64,000 bases of DNA from G965247265 sp965247265. Its GTDB lineage: Bacteria; Pseudomonadota; Gammaproteobacteria; UBA4575. The notes under the pieces are model-generated. The model had not been told where the DNA came from and searched no databases. It worked only from the letters and a program-made list of their open reading frames with translations. Position 1 is the stretch's first letter, and the number at the start of each line of letters is the position of its first letter. The translations under genes were made by a program, and so were the position numbers. The DNA is taken from positions 1,798,001 through 1,862,000 of the forward strand of contig OZ252002.1 in the NCBI GenBank assembly GCA_965247265.1, read 5' to 3'. This document shows, piece by piece, positions 35,737 to 44,060 of the stretch.

Positions 35737-35958
35737 ATGATATGCCCACAATGCACAAGTACACAATCGAAAGTAATTAATTCTAGGCTTTACATTAAGC
35801 ATAGAACCAGAAGAAGGAAATGCACAACTTGTGGTCATGCCTATACGACTTACGAAATATTGTTAAGCGAAACAGAAAGTGGAAAACAAAACAGAATGTC
35901 AGAAAAAGGGGAAGTGTTTTTTACCGAATTGCTACATCTTGTAGCTAAGAACACGTAA
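35737..35958 (+). CDS. NrdR-like zinc-ribbon protein
   Basis: 73-aa protein with CPQC and CTTCG pairs in the layout ICPQCTSTQSKVINSR and RRRKCTTCGHAYTTYE, as in the NrdR zinc ribbon but without its ATP-cone. Small phage regulators of this kind occur near late-gene switches. Confidence 0.7.
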   Translation: MICPQCTSTQSKVINSRLYIKHRTRRRKCTTCGHAYTTYEILLSETESGKQNRMSEKGEVFFTELLHLVAKNT

Positions 35959-35968
35959 CGCACTAATT

Positions 35969-35984
35969 TATTTCACGTGAAACA
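35969..35984. promoter_or_regulatory. parS-like site
   Basis: The core TTTCACGTGAAA is a perfect palindrome, and the 16-mer differs from the chromosomal consensus TGTTTCACGTGAAACA at one position. It is intergenic in the prophage, 50 nt before the gene at 36037. Binding by host ParB is inferred. Confidence 0.6.
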
Positions 35985-36036
35985 TACGAGGCAGTGAAAT
36001 AGAGATCATTATTAAGGTTAACTAGAGGAGAGCAGG

Positions 36037-36501
36037 TTGCGCATAGAGAATGTCGGTATCGACGACGTGCTGACCCGTTTTGGCCGATGGTTCAACCGGC
36101 AACGCGACGTACTGGGGTATCCACAGAAGTCGATTGAATCAAGACTGGAAGAAACGGGGATCTGGTATGCGCGTGATGATCTTCACAGCTACATTAAGGT
36201 TCCCAAACAAAAACGTGTATTTACACAAATACTGCTAGAGAACAAGCCAATAGCGTTTCAAATCGCAGAGAGAATTATCTTTGATGAACAGTTCCCAAAG
36301 TCATTGTTTGAAGTCATCTACATCAAATATTTTATATTCAGTGTGAACGGTAAAAAGGTAACCGATAAAGATCGCTGGGAGATGCTGGATATTCACAATA
36401 AAGCCGATTTCTATGCGCATATTCGAGTGGCCCATCGCATTATTGAGGAGAAATGGGAACCTGTGTCAAAACAGACACTTGAAAAAAATTGTATTACCTA
36501 A
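36037..36501 (+). CDS. Phage protein at the late-switch position
   Basis: 154-aa protein with a TTG start after AGAGGAGAG. It is basic and helical (DVLTRFGRWFNRQRDVLGYP, FEVIYIKYFIFSV). It lies between the replication block and two strong terminators before the terminase genes, where antiterminator Q usually sits. That role is suggested by position only; I do not recognise the family. Confidence 0.45.
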   Translation: MRIENVGIDDVLTRFGRWFNRQRDVLGYPQKSIESRLEETGIWYARDDLHSYIKVPKQKRVFTQILLENKPIAFQIAERIIFDEQFPKSLFEVIYIKYFIFSVNGKKVTDKDRWEMLDIHNKADFYAHIRVAHRIIEEKWEPVSKQTLEKNCIT

Positions 36502-36540
36502 TATAGTATTTTGTGTAATTCTGGGACAAGTGACTTCAAA

Positions 36541-36561
36541 GCCCGCGCAAGCGGGTTTTTT
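36541..36561 (+). terminator. Rho-independent terminator 1
   Basis: CCCGC-GCAA-GCGGG stem-loop followed by six T, 40 nt after the gene at 36037. Confidence 0.85.
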
Positions 36562-36773
36562 ATTGCCTGATTATATCCATTCAGTATAGGGGCTAATAAT
36601 AAATTATTATTGGCCCCCCATTTAATACTGAGTTTTATTAACATGCATGGCGTGTTAATTACAAAAAGATATTTTGCTACCGCATTGATCTGGTAAGATG
36701 CTCCCTGAGGAATCATTACCTCATCTCGCTCAGTCCCGTGGCTTTCCACAACTTCGGGGCTGGGCATCTGCAG

Positions 36774-36795
36774 GCCCGCGCAAGCGGGCTTTTTG
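36774..36795 (+). terminator. Rho-independent terminator 2
   Basis: GCCCGC-GCAA-GCGGGC followed by five to six T. Nearly identical to terminator 1. Confidence 0.85.
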
Positions 36796-36809
36796 TTACT
36801 TGATAAAAA

Positions 36810-37826
36810 TTGAGTAGAGAGACAGTCAGCAAGATATGGGAATTTGTCCGGTCTAAATGGAAGGCAACATCGGTTCCAGATCGTGTAATAACTATAGCTG
36901 CTTTATTGGCATTTTTGTGCGCTATATTATGGATTTGGGATTGGTTGGCCACGATACCAGACGGTAGTGATGAATCCAGATCCACAACTCTCCGCAATTT
37001 TGGACTGTTGGTCATCACTTTTATTGCTTTGCCTCTTGCCATTTGGCGAAGCATTGTGGCTCAGCACCAAACTAAAATTGCTGAAGCTGGACTCCGAAAT
37101 GAACGCTACCAAAAAGACGCTGAAATGCTCGGCAGCAAAGTTCTCTCCGTCCGGCTTGGTGGCATTTATGCACTGCAACAATTGGCTGAGGAAGATCCTG
37201 AGCAGCACCACGTTCAAGTCATTCGCTTGTTGTGTGCATTTGTGCGCAATCCGGTCAAATATAAGATTGAGGAAGGACATGATTTATTGCGTGAAGATAT
37301 TCAGATTGCTATGGAAGCCATCGGTGCTCGTAGCGATGCAGATATTAAACTTGAAACTCTTGAACTTGAGAAGAAAGGACAATTTCCACCTTACGCGGGT
37401 AGTGCTTACGTTTATCTGAATAGTGCCTCCCTTAACTATGGAAATTTCTCAAGGGGTAACCTGTCCAATGCAAACCTCAATTTCGCGGATCTATCCCCTG
37501 CGGTGCTTGTAAAAACAAGCCTATCTGGCACATGGTTACTACAAGCGAATCTAGAAGAAGTGATACTTGAGGAAGCAGATCTATCCAATGCAATTTTAAG
37601 TGCGGCAAATTTGTATGGAGCAAACTTAAAAGGCGCCAATATCTCTGGTACAAAATTTGCTGCGGATGAACAGTGTATTCCGCCTATGGACCCAGCAGAA
37701 GGTTTGACCCAAACCCAACTCAATGAGGCAGTTGCCGATCCTAAAAATCCTCCCAATTTGCAAGGTGTTTATGATTCCGAAACCCACAAGCCGCTAGTTT
37801 GGAATGGAAAGCCGCTTGATGAGTGA
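36810..37826 (+). CDS. Membrane-anchored pentapeptide-repeat protein
   Basis: 338-aa protein with a TTG start. Two N-terminal membrane segments (ITIAALLAFLCAILWIW, NFGLLVITFIALPLAIW) precede a cytoplasmic region. Near residues 215-290 are pentapeptide repeats (NYGNFSRGNLSNANLNFADL, EEADLSNAILSAANLYGANL). Repeats of this type form a right-handed beta helix. It sits just after terminator 2 and before terminase, a usual moron position. It may protect the lysogen; function unknown. Confidence 0.8.
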   Translation: MSRETVSKIWEFVRSKWKATSVPDRVITIAALLAFLCAILWIWDWLATIPDGSDESRSTTLRNFGLLVITFIALPLAIWRSIVAQHQTKIAEAGLRNERYQKDAEMLGSKVLSVRLGGIYALQQLAEEDPEQHHVQVIRLLCAFVRNPVKYKIEEGHDLLREDIQIAMEAIGARSDADIKLETLELEKKGQFPPYAGSAYVYLNSASLNYGNFSRGNLSNANLNFADLSPAVLVKTSLSGTWLLQANLEEVILEEADLSNAILSAANLYGANLKGANISGTKFAADEQCIPPMDPAEGLTQTQLNEAVADPKNPPNLQGVYDSETHKPLVWNGKPLDE

Positions 37827-37959
37827 AGCAAGACAGTGCAACACTAAATCACATATAAAAAAGGTACTCCCTCGCTGATTCAATTGCGGGGATGCTGGCG
37901 CGCAGAATTTCACCAGCCACCGGCCCGCTATAGGGCATCATCATAATAGAACATACATC

Positions 37960-38499
37960 ATGGCGATCTTAAAAGAAGACCGAAGTGAATCTACTTTGAA
38001 CCAGTTAGTACAAATGACTGGGAAAAGTCAGCGCACGATCAAGAAACGACTGGCTGGAATAGCTACCATTCGTGATCACGGCAATGCGTATATTTATTCT
38101 ACCAAACAAGCACTGGCTGCAATTTATTTATCAGATGAAGACAACAATGTCATTGATCTTAATGTTGAACGCGCACTCTTAGCCCGATCCCAACGCGCTA
38201 AGATTGAGTTGGATATTGCCACCCTTGAAAAGCTGCGATTACCTACGGAATTTGTGGTACTGCAATGTGCACAACTGGCCAACATTGTTAAATCCAAAGT
38301 ACGCGCCATCCCGAATCAGGCGAAGACGAAAATACCGAAACTGACGAAAACCGATGTAGGGAAATTAGAGACCTTATGCAATCGCGCTTTACTGGATATT
38401 TCCGATCATGGAATGCCGCCTCAGCTTAGAGCAACTCTGGACAAGCATCACGGGCGAATACCGGCCGCCGCCAAAACTGACCCTGAGCCAATGGGCTGA
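37960..38499 (+). CDS. Terminase small subunit-like protein
   Basis: 179-aa protein with an N-terminal helix-turn-helix (LNQLVQMTGKSQRTIKKRLA) and a Nu1-like central helical part (RAKIELDIATLEKLRLPTEF). It would recognise packaging sites on phage DNA. Its end overlaps the large subunit gene by 92 nt. Confidence 0.8.
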   Translation: MAILKEDRSESTLNQLVQMTGKSQRTIKKRLAGIATIRDHGNAYIYSTKQALAAIYLSDEDNNVIDLNVERALLARSQRAKIELDIATLEKLRLPTEFVVLQCAQLANIVKSKVRAIPNQAKTKIPKLTKTDVGKLETLCNRALLDISDHGMPPQLRATLDKHHGRIPAAAKTDPEPMG

Positions 38500-39373
38500 T
38501 ACCTACGGATATCTTTCAGCGGAGTCCAGTTCACAATCGGGTAAATGGAACACCTGGCCGTATCAACGCGCCATCATGGATGTGCTCACCGATCCGGAAG
38601 TAGAAATCATTACGCTGATGAAATCATCGCGTATCGGTTATACCAAGATGCTAAACATGGCGGTGGGCTATCACATCCATCAGGATCCATGCAGTTTGCT
38701 GGTGGTGCAACCTACCGTGGAAGACGGCGGGGGATATTCCAAAGAAGAAATCGCACCCATGCTGCGCGACACTCTTGTACTGGATGGGCTGGTATCCGAC
38801 CCGCGCACACGTGACAGCAGCAACACGATCATGACCAAAGCCTACCCAGGCGGTGTGTTGCATATTGTTGGAGCGAACAGTGCTCGCGGGTTTCGAAGAA
38901 TCACCGTTCGAAAAGTATTCTTTGATGAGGTCGATGGTTATCCACCTTCTGCAGGGACGGAAGGCGATCAGCTTAGTCTGGGTAAAAAACGTGCGGAGGA
39001 TGCCTGGAACCGACAGTTTATTATTGGCAGTACACCCACGATCAAGGGTTTTTCAAAAGTTGAGAAAAGCTATGAGCAGTCGGATCGCAGACAATTTTAT
39101 GTGCCGTGTCCGCACTGCAATGAAAAACAGATTCTTGAATTTAAGAATTTAAGATGGCCGAAAGGGGAGCCTAAGAAAGCGCAGTTTGTTTGTATTCATT
39201 GTAACGAAGACATCGATGAATCCAATAAATACTGGATGCTTGAGAATGGGCAGTGGGTGGCACGGGAAGTCTTTGATGGTCATGCAGGGTTTCATCTATG
39301 GGCTGCATATTCCTTGCAACCCAATGCAACGTGGGGTGTTGATCAGCCGACCAACAGTCAGAAAGTTTTTTGA
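38408..39373 (+). pseudogene. Terminase large subunit (GpA type), truncated
   Basis: 321 aa of a protein normally about 600-700. LTLSQWADTYGYLSAESSSQ, LMKSSRIGYTKMLN (Walker A-like), VFFDEVDGY (Walker B) and a zinc-ribbon-like CPHC...CIHC segment are present. From about 39345 the DNA is a copy of the DUF5675 gene end at 58225 in another frame, so the nuclease domain and all following head genes are lost. Packaging should be impossible from this copy. Confidence 0.9.
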
Positions 39374-39424
39374 AGAAATGGGGCAAAAAGATTTTCAGTT
39401 AATCATTCGCGAAAGGAGAATGTA

Positions 39425-39512
39425 ATGTTTGAATTTATTGGTGCCATTCTAACAGGCGGGGCCAGCCGCTGTACTGTGGTGGTTCGGCACCCGTGTGAAA
39501 CAACCGAAATAG
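39425..39512 (+). pseudogene. Deleted holin-like gene fragment
   Basis: Opens MFEFIGAILTGGA as in the intact gene at 58302, then jumps to the last 45 nt of that gene. The join shifts the frame. Confidence 0.8.
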
Positions 39513-39516
39513 TTTT

Positions 39517-39756
39517 ATGGATGCTGATCAAGAACGGGTAATTAAGACAGAGACCTTACTGGAGGCACACCTGGCCTCGTGTTCCGAAGAATCGCGGGCG
39601 GTGAGAGAGCGCATGGATAAGCTTGCGGATGACATCAAGACAGACGTAAGGGAGATCCATCGAAGGCTGAGTGCAGCCAGCAGAATGGGGGTTACCATCA
39701 TGCTGAGCTTTATCGGGACGTTGTTGTATTTGTTGTATCAGCATGTAGCGGGCTGA
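39517..39756 (+). CDS. Small single-span phage protein
   Basis: 79-aa protein: RVIKTETLLEAHLASCSEES, a coiled-coil-like middle and one C-terminal membrane helix (VTIMLSFIGTLLYLLYQHVAG). It is the intact version of the gene at 58774, whose reading frame is broken by one extra G. Possibly lysis-related by position. Confidence 0.65.
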   Translation: MDADQERVIKTETLLEAHLASCSEESRAVRERMDKLADDIKTDVREIHRRLSAASRMGVTIMLSFIGTLLYLLYQHVAG

Positions 39757-39766
39757 AAGGTCTATT

Positions 39767-39842
39767 AAAACTCAACACCCTTTATAGTTTTTACGCTCAC
39801 ATTCCCGGGCAAGGCCTTGGGCTTGTTCGAGTTGAGAAGGCG
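39767..39842 (-). pseudogene. 3' end remnant of a Sel1-repeat gene
   Basis: The minus strand reads QLEQAQGLARECERKNYKGC then stop. It matches the C-terminus of the Sel1 protein at 40362 (QLKKAQALAREYVHKNYKGC) at roughly three-quarters identity in DNA. The YccF gene lies between the two copies. Confidence 0.75.
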
Positions 39843-40304
39843 TTATTTTTTGTTCCTTATTTCGGACACTACATTGTCAGCATTTGTTTTTCTCGCAGAC
39901 TGAGCCACCTCTTTAGTGACAATTGTTTTTCCAATCGGAAAAATTGATATCCCAGCAAGTTTTAAGTGCTGTATTCCAAATGGTATTCCAATGATGGTTA
40001 TAAAACATAGCAATGCCCAAAATGCATGGAGTATTGCCAGCCATAATCCAGCTAATAGAAACCAAATTATATTACCTACCGTGCCAAACGCCCCTGTGCC
40101 TACATCTTTATTTTGAGTAAGTTCTTTTCTACTTATTGCCTCTTTACCAAACGGGAAAAACGAAAATTGTCCGATCACAAAACATGCCTTGCCCCATGGA
40201 ATACCAATTACAGTAATATAAGAAATTAGCCCAACCAACCACCAAACTAAGCCCATTATTATTCCACCCAATATAAACCAAAGTAAGTTACCAATTGCAC
40301 GCAT
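39843..40304 (-). CDS. YccF-family inner membrane protein
   Basis: About 153-aa protein with two YccF-type halves: NLLWFILGGIIMGLVWWLVG ... GIPWGKACFVIGQFSFFPFG and NIIWFLLAGLWLAILHAFWA ... GIPFGIQHLKLAGISIFPIG. Four hydrophobic segments. ATG at 40304 chosen for the GGAG 8 nt upstream. Function of the family is not established. It appears inserted behind a duplicated Sel1 gene end. Confidence 0.88.
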   Translation of the reverse strand: MRAIGNLLWFILGGIIMGLVWWLVGLISYITVIGIPWGKACFVIGQFSFFPFGKEAISRKELTQNKDVGTGAFGTVGNIIWFLLAGLWLAILHAFWALLCFITIIGIPFGIQHLKLAGISIFPIGKTIVTKEVAQSARKTNADNVVSEIRNKK

Positions 40305-40361
40305 TTCGATCTCCATTGCAAAACATATTTATGATTATGGGTCTGCCTAACATTCCTTTAC

Positions 40362-40853
40362 TCAACACCCTTTGTAATTCTTATGTACATATTCACGGGC
40401 AAGTGCTTGTGCTTTTTTAAGTTGGGAAGGTGACATGTCTATTGCAATCAAATCTCTCATCTCTGCTCCCTCTTCATCTTCATTCGCAGCCGCAAGGTTT
40501 GTCCACATATGAGCATAGACATCATCTTGTATTACACCTTCTCCGTTGTAGTACATCAAACCCAGATTGAATTGGGCATTAGCATGTCCCTGTTCGGCCG
40601 CAAGTTCAATCCACTTCACAGCAGTTTTATAGTCTTTGGGGACACCTAGTCCAAAGTAGTGCATCACACCGAGATTAAGCTGGGCTTTGGCATTTCCCTT
40701 TTCGGCAAGAGGCTTCCATATTCGAAATGCAGTGGCATAATCCCCACGTTCGTTTGCAGTAACACCTTTTTCAAAGTCAGCACTCCAGCTTGCTGTCGCA
40801 CTGAACAGAAAAACGGCAAGGGTCAGGGATAAGGATTTGGTTAGCCTTTGCAT
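40362..40853 (-). CDS. Exported Sel1/TPR-like repeat protein
   Basis: About 163-aa protein with a signal peptide (LTLAVFLFSATASWSA) and Sel1 repeats (AFRIWKPLAEKGNAKAQLNL, AVKWIELAAEQGHANAQFNL) in the middle. Sel1 repeats mediate protein contacts in the periplasm. ATG at 40853 chosen to start the signal peptide. Divergent from the Fic gene. Confidence 0.82.
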   Translation of the reverse strand: MQRLTKSLSLTLAVFLFSATASWSADFEKGVTANERGDYATAFRIWKPLAEKGNAKAQLNLGVMHYFGLGVPKDYKTAVKWIELAAEQGHANAQFNLGLMYYNGEGVIQDDVYAHMWTNLAAANEDEEGAEMRDLIAIDMSPSQLKKAQALAREYVHKNYKGC

Positions 40854-40945
40854 CTGCAGTAGAAACTCAACACCGCCCTCTATGTGCAGCAAGAATTAGC
40901 TAAGAGACGCTCGATTAACGGCTAGGTTTAGCCCAGATTTTGTAT

Positions 40946-41093
40946 CCAATATATTAGAGTATAAAGGACACTAATCCGCTAGTGTAATCTATGGTTGACT
41001 CTAATATTTTAGCGTCTCTTATTATAGTAAATAGTAGACACTAATTCACTAGAGTATGCTATAGTTGACTCTAATATATTAGAGTCTCGTAAT
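40946..41093. promoter_or_regulatory. Operator array before the Fic gene
   Basis: GACTCTAATATATTAGAGTC (41067-41086) is a perfect 20-bp palindrome. GACTCTAATATTTTAGCGTC lies exactly 70 bp upstream (40997), and a further half-site at 40949. The intervening DNA (ACTAATYCRCTAG, GGTTGACT) is also repeated. Confidence 0.7.
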
Positions 41094-41126
41094 TAGCTTA
41101 AAAAAGCACACAAATAAATTATACAG

Positions 41127-42215
41127 ATGTCTCCATACGAACCAGAAACGCTTCCAATTGATGATTTGGAAATTACCAAGCTAGTGGGATTGATTAGCGA
41201 GGCAAGTGCAAAACTTGCTGAATATAACGGGATGTTAAGCGGAGTCGTAAATCCCAACGTGCTTTTGTCACCACTTACGGATAAAGAAGCTGTACTTTCA
41301 TCAAGAATCGAAGGAACCCAAGCCACATTGGTAGAAGTTCTAGAGCACGAGGCAGGACAAGATTATGAAGAAAGAAAAGAAATCGATATCCAAGAAATAA
41401 TTAATTATAGAAAAGCTTTAATACTAACTAGCGAAGAATTGGTTGATAGACCAATACGTTTAGGGTTGGTTTTGCAAATACACAAAATCTTAATGGGTAG
41501 TGTAAGAGGGCAAGATAAAGATCCTGGTGAATTTAGAAAAGAACAAAATTGGATTGGTAGTCCGGGATGTGCCATAGAAGAAGCTACGTTTATTCCTCCA
41601 GAGCCACTAAGATTGATGGACCATTTGCATGCATGGGAAAAATACTTGTCTGTAGATGATATTGATCCGCTTGTGCAAACAGCAATTGCTCATGCACAGT
41701 TTGAGCTCATTCACCCATTTAAGGATGGTAATGGCCGTATTGGGCGGCTACTAATACCGTTATTTCTTTATTATAAATCCAGACTTTCTAGCCCTAACTT
41801 TTATTTAAGTGCGTACTTAGAAAAAAACAAAGATGAATACTATGCACGACTTCAAGCATTATCTCCTGAAAACCGTGAGTGGACTGAGTGGGTAATGTTT
41901 TTCCTTAAGGGAATTATTTCACAAGCAACAGAAAATATATCTAAAGTCAGTGAAATAAATGAACTATATGATGAAATGAAGCAGTCTGTAGTAGATAAAA
42001 CACATTCTCGATTTTCACCATATATGGTGGATGCCATATTTCACAGGCCAATATTTAAATCTACAGACTTTATTAAATATACGGGTATGGCAAAACAGAC
42101 AGCATATAAATGTTTACATCAGTTGGAAGGAGATATCCTTTTTAAAATGCGAGAAGGATCAGGTCAAAGACCATCTGCATATATGTTTCAAAGACTATTA
42201 GAGATTATTGAATAA
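41127..42215 (+). CDS. Fic-family AMP transferase with inhibitory helix and winged-helix tail
   Basis: 362-aa protein. Residues about 1-100 are the Fic_N part with the inhibitory motif SSRIEG. The catalytic loop HPFKDGNGRIGR near residue 195 has the His and the NGR needed for AMP transfer. A C-terminal winged helix follows (FKSTDFIKYTGMAKQTAYKC). It modifies proteins with AMP and may repress its own promoter through the palindromes upstream. Appears intact. Confidence 0.92.
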   Translation: MSPYEPETLPIDDLEITKLVGLISEASAKLAEYNGMLSGVVNPNVLLSPLTDKEAVLSSRIEGTQATLVEVLEHEAGQDYEERKEIDIQEIINYRKALILTSEELVDRPIRLGLVLQIHKILMGSVRGQDKDPGEFRKEQNWIGSPGCAIEEATFIPPEPLRLMDHLHAWEKYLSVDDIDPLVQTAIAHAQFELIHPFKDGNGRIGRLLIPLFLYYKSRLSSPNFYLSAYLEKNKDEYYARLQALSPENREWTEWVMFFLKGIISQATENISKVSEINELYDEMKQSVVDKTHSRFSPYMVDAIFHRPIFKSTDFIKYTGMAKQTAYKCLHQLEGDILFKMREGSGQRPSAYMFQRLLEIIE

Positions 42216-42440
42216 GGGAACAGCGTTAAAGCTGCTAAACACTTGAAATTTAAATGATCCTAATTAATTAAAGTTCATTTAGATCACCGCATGACAATGC
42301 AACCATCGAAGTATTTTTTGCTAGGAGAAATTATGAAGCCTTAACCATTTAACTCATAAAAAAGAGCTTATAATCCTTCATAATTGAATCATGGCGAGTT
42401 GATTGCCATCGTATTTTTGTACTAAAAGGAAACTGCTTAA

Positions 42441-43556
42441 GTGGCTAAAAAATATTCAACAATTCCAGAATATGCTTTAAATGCCATATGTCCATATTAC
42501 GCGATGTTTCCAATGGAGTTTCCTTACAAGATTCTCCGAAATGCAGAGAAGGGAGCATCAGTTCTAGACGTATTTTGTGGAAGAGGCACTACAAACTACG
42601 CAGCACAAGTGCTTGGGCTAAAGTGTTACGGAATCGATACTTCAAAAGTAGCTGTTGCGATAGCCAAGTCTAAGCTTGCGCAAAGTTCGTTAGAAGACGT
42701 TTTGTCTCTAGCATCAAATATCTTGCAAGAAGAGAAAGAAATATTGGTCCCTAATTCTAGGTTCTGGAAATGGGCATTTCACGCAGATACACTTGTTCAA
42801 ATTTGTAAACTCAGAGAAGGGTTGCGTAAAAGGCGATCTTCAAGTGATGCAGTAACATTACGCGCATTGATTCTTGGATGTCTTCATGGTCCAAGAACTA
42901 TAGATCGAAAAAATCCTTCATATCTGTCCAATCAAATGCCAAGAACTTATGCGCCAAAACCAAATTATGCGATTAAATTTTGGATAAACAACAACTTAAG
43001 GCCTCGTAAGATAGATGTGTTGAAGGTGATTGCTAAAAAAGGGCAAAGAGCATTAGCTTATCCAAGCTTTACTAATAATAAACCTAGACAGGTTGTAGAG
43101 GGAGATAGCAGATATTCTGCTAGCTTCAGCCATATTAAAGGAAAAGTAGACTACATAATTACTTCTCCGCCATATTATGGGTTGCAGACATATGTTGAGG
43201 ATCAATGGATTAGGAACTGGTTTTTGGGTGGTCCTGACTATGTTCCGTATAAAAATAATCAACATATACCTCAAAGCTCGCAAGATAAATTTTCATATGA
43301 GTTATCTAAAGTTTGGTCTTCCGCATCTCGAGTATCGAAAAAGTCTGCAAAGTTAGTTGTGCGATTCGGAACTGTCGGATCTCATCGCGTAGACCCCATT
43401 GAAATATTTGAAGATTCTCTGAATAAATCAGGTGAAAGCTGGCAAGTTTATTACACAAGACATGTTGGTAGTGCTGGCCAAGGCAAAAGACAGGCCCTAC
43501 ACATGGGGACAGAGTCATCAGCAATAGATGAATATGATTATTTCTGTCGCAAATAA
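42441..43556 (+). CDS. DNA methyltransferase (SPPY type)
   Basis: 371-aa protein with a GTG start after AAAGGA. SAM motif I is VLDVFCGRGTTNYAAQ near residue 45, and catalytic motif IV is ITSPPYYGLQTYVEDQW near 240. Motif I precedes SPPY, as in N4-cytosine and some N6-adenine methyltransferases. No restriction endonuclease lies next to it. It precedes the HerA/NurA operon by 140 bp and could mark self DNA for it, or be a solitary enzyme. Confidence 0.88.
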   Translation: MAKKYSTIPEYALNAICPYYAMFPMEFPYKILRNAEKGASVLDVFCGRGTTNYAAQVLGLKCYGIDTSKVAVAIAKSKLAQSSLEDVLSLASNILQEEKEILVPNSRFWKWAFHADTLVQICKLREGLRKRRSSSDAVTLRALILGCLHGPRTIDRKNPSYLSNQMPRTYAPKPNYAIKFWINNNLRPRKIDVLKVIAKKGQRALAYPSFTNNKPRQVVEGDSRYSASFSHIKGKVDYIITSPPYYGLQTYVEDQWIRNWFLGGPDYVPYKNNQHIPQSSQDKFSYELSKVWSSASRVSKKSAKLVVRFGTVGSHRVDPIEIFEDSLNKSGESWQVYYTRHVGSAGQGKRQALHMGTESSAIDEYDYFCRK

Positions 43557-43623
43557 TCATCCATTTTCAATATATTTAATATAATCAGATAGTTACGATA
43601 AGGATTATCGTCTATCTGAATTA

Positions 43624-43680
43624 TGTATCATTTGATATATAATTTATTATCATGGTATTATAATTGTATCATATGATGCA
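43624..43680 (+). promoter_or_regulatory. Promoter with two flanking operators
   Basis: TATAAT (43659-43664) is preceded by TGTATCATTTGATATA (43624-43639, over the -35 region) and followed by TGTATCATATGATGCA (43665-43680, over the expected start site). Both share an ATCAT-N-TGAT-type core. Confidence 0.6.
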
Positions 43681-43694
43681 TAGATAGTTTAACA

Positions 43695-44042
43695 TTGACC
43701 CAGATTGATCCTGAGCAATACAGAGAACAGCTGGCATCTCTGGCAAGAAACAAAAAATGCCGGGATTACGGATGGCCAAGACATTGGAGCCCAGGATCTG
43801 TTCCAAGCCCTACTAGCGGGCTACCGTTTACTGAATCTGGTGCATGGAGCTTTATTGCAGATTTATTGGAAAGTGGCCATCCGATAGAAACAGTGGAGTT
43901 GAAGAAGCCTAAAGGCGTAACGGGATTTGTTATGAAAGTTGATATCGGAGAGAAATTACCAAAGTTGTATATAAAGATTCATTTGGGTGGTAGTGGGAAA
44001 ATATTGGCTAAAAGTTTTCATTTAAGTACACCCGAAGAGTAG
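43695..44042 (+). CDS. Small protein in MqsR-toxin position
   Basis: 115-aa protein with a TTG start, RDYGWPRHWSPGSVPSPTSG and a C-terminal strand pair (LPKLYIKIHLGGSGKILAKS, FHLS) that recalls the end of MqsR-like interferases. It lies directly before an MqsA-like protein, the order of toxin then antitoxin used by mqsRA. Identity as a toxin is an inference; the first half is unfamiliar. Confidence 0.5.
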   Translation: MTQIDPEQYREQLASLARNKKCRDYGWPRHWSPGSVPSPTSGLPFTESGAWSFIADLLESGHPIETVELKKPKGVTGFVMKVDIGEKLPKLYIKIHLGGSGKILAKSFHLSTPEE

Positions 44043-44060
44043 ATAAACGAGAGCATAAAT

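Larger units (their letters stand above)
36502..36809. other. Structured non-coding segment between two terminators
   Basis: No gene seen. It contains a long inverted repeat: CAGTAT (36582) pairs with ATACTG (36625), GGGGC with GCCCC and AATAATAA with TTATTATT. It is bounded by near-identical terminators. A short phage RNA could come from here. Confidence 0.45.
39345..39760 (+). repeat. Partial copy of 58225-59005 with an internal deletion
   Basis: The end of a DUF5675 gene, the start and end of the holin-like gene (middle about 400 bp missing) and the following small gene are present, at high identity to the second copy. This pair of direct repeats brackets about 19 kb. Confidence 0.85.

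Noticed and set aside
41088..41093. A confident -10 box for the Fic gene
   Set aside because: TTGACT is present at 41065, but no good -10 lies 16-18 nt downstream, so I report only the operators.
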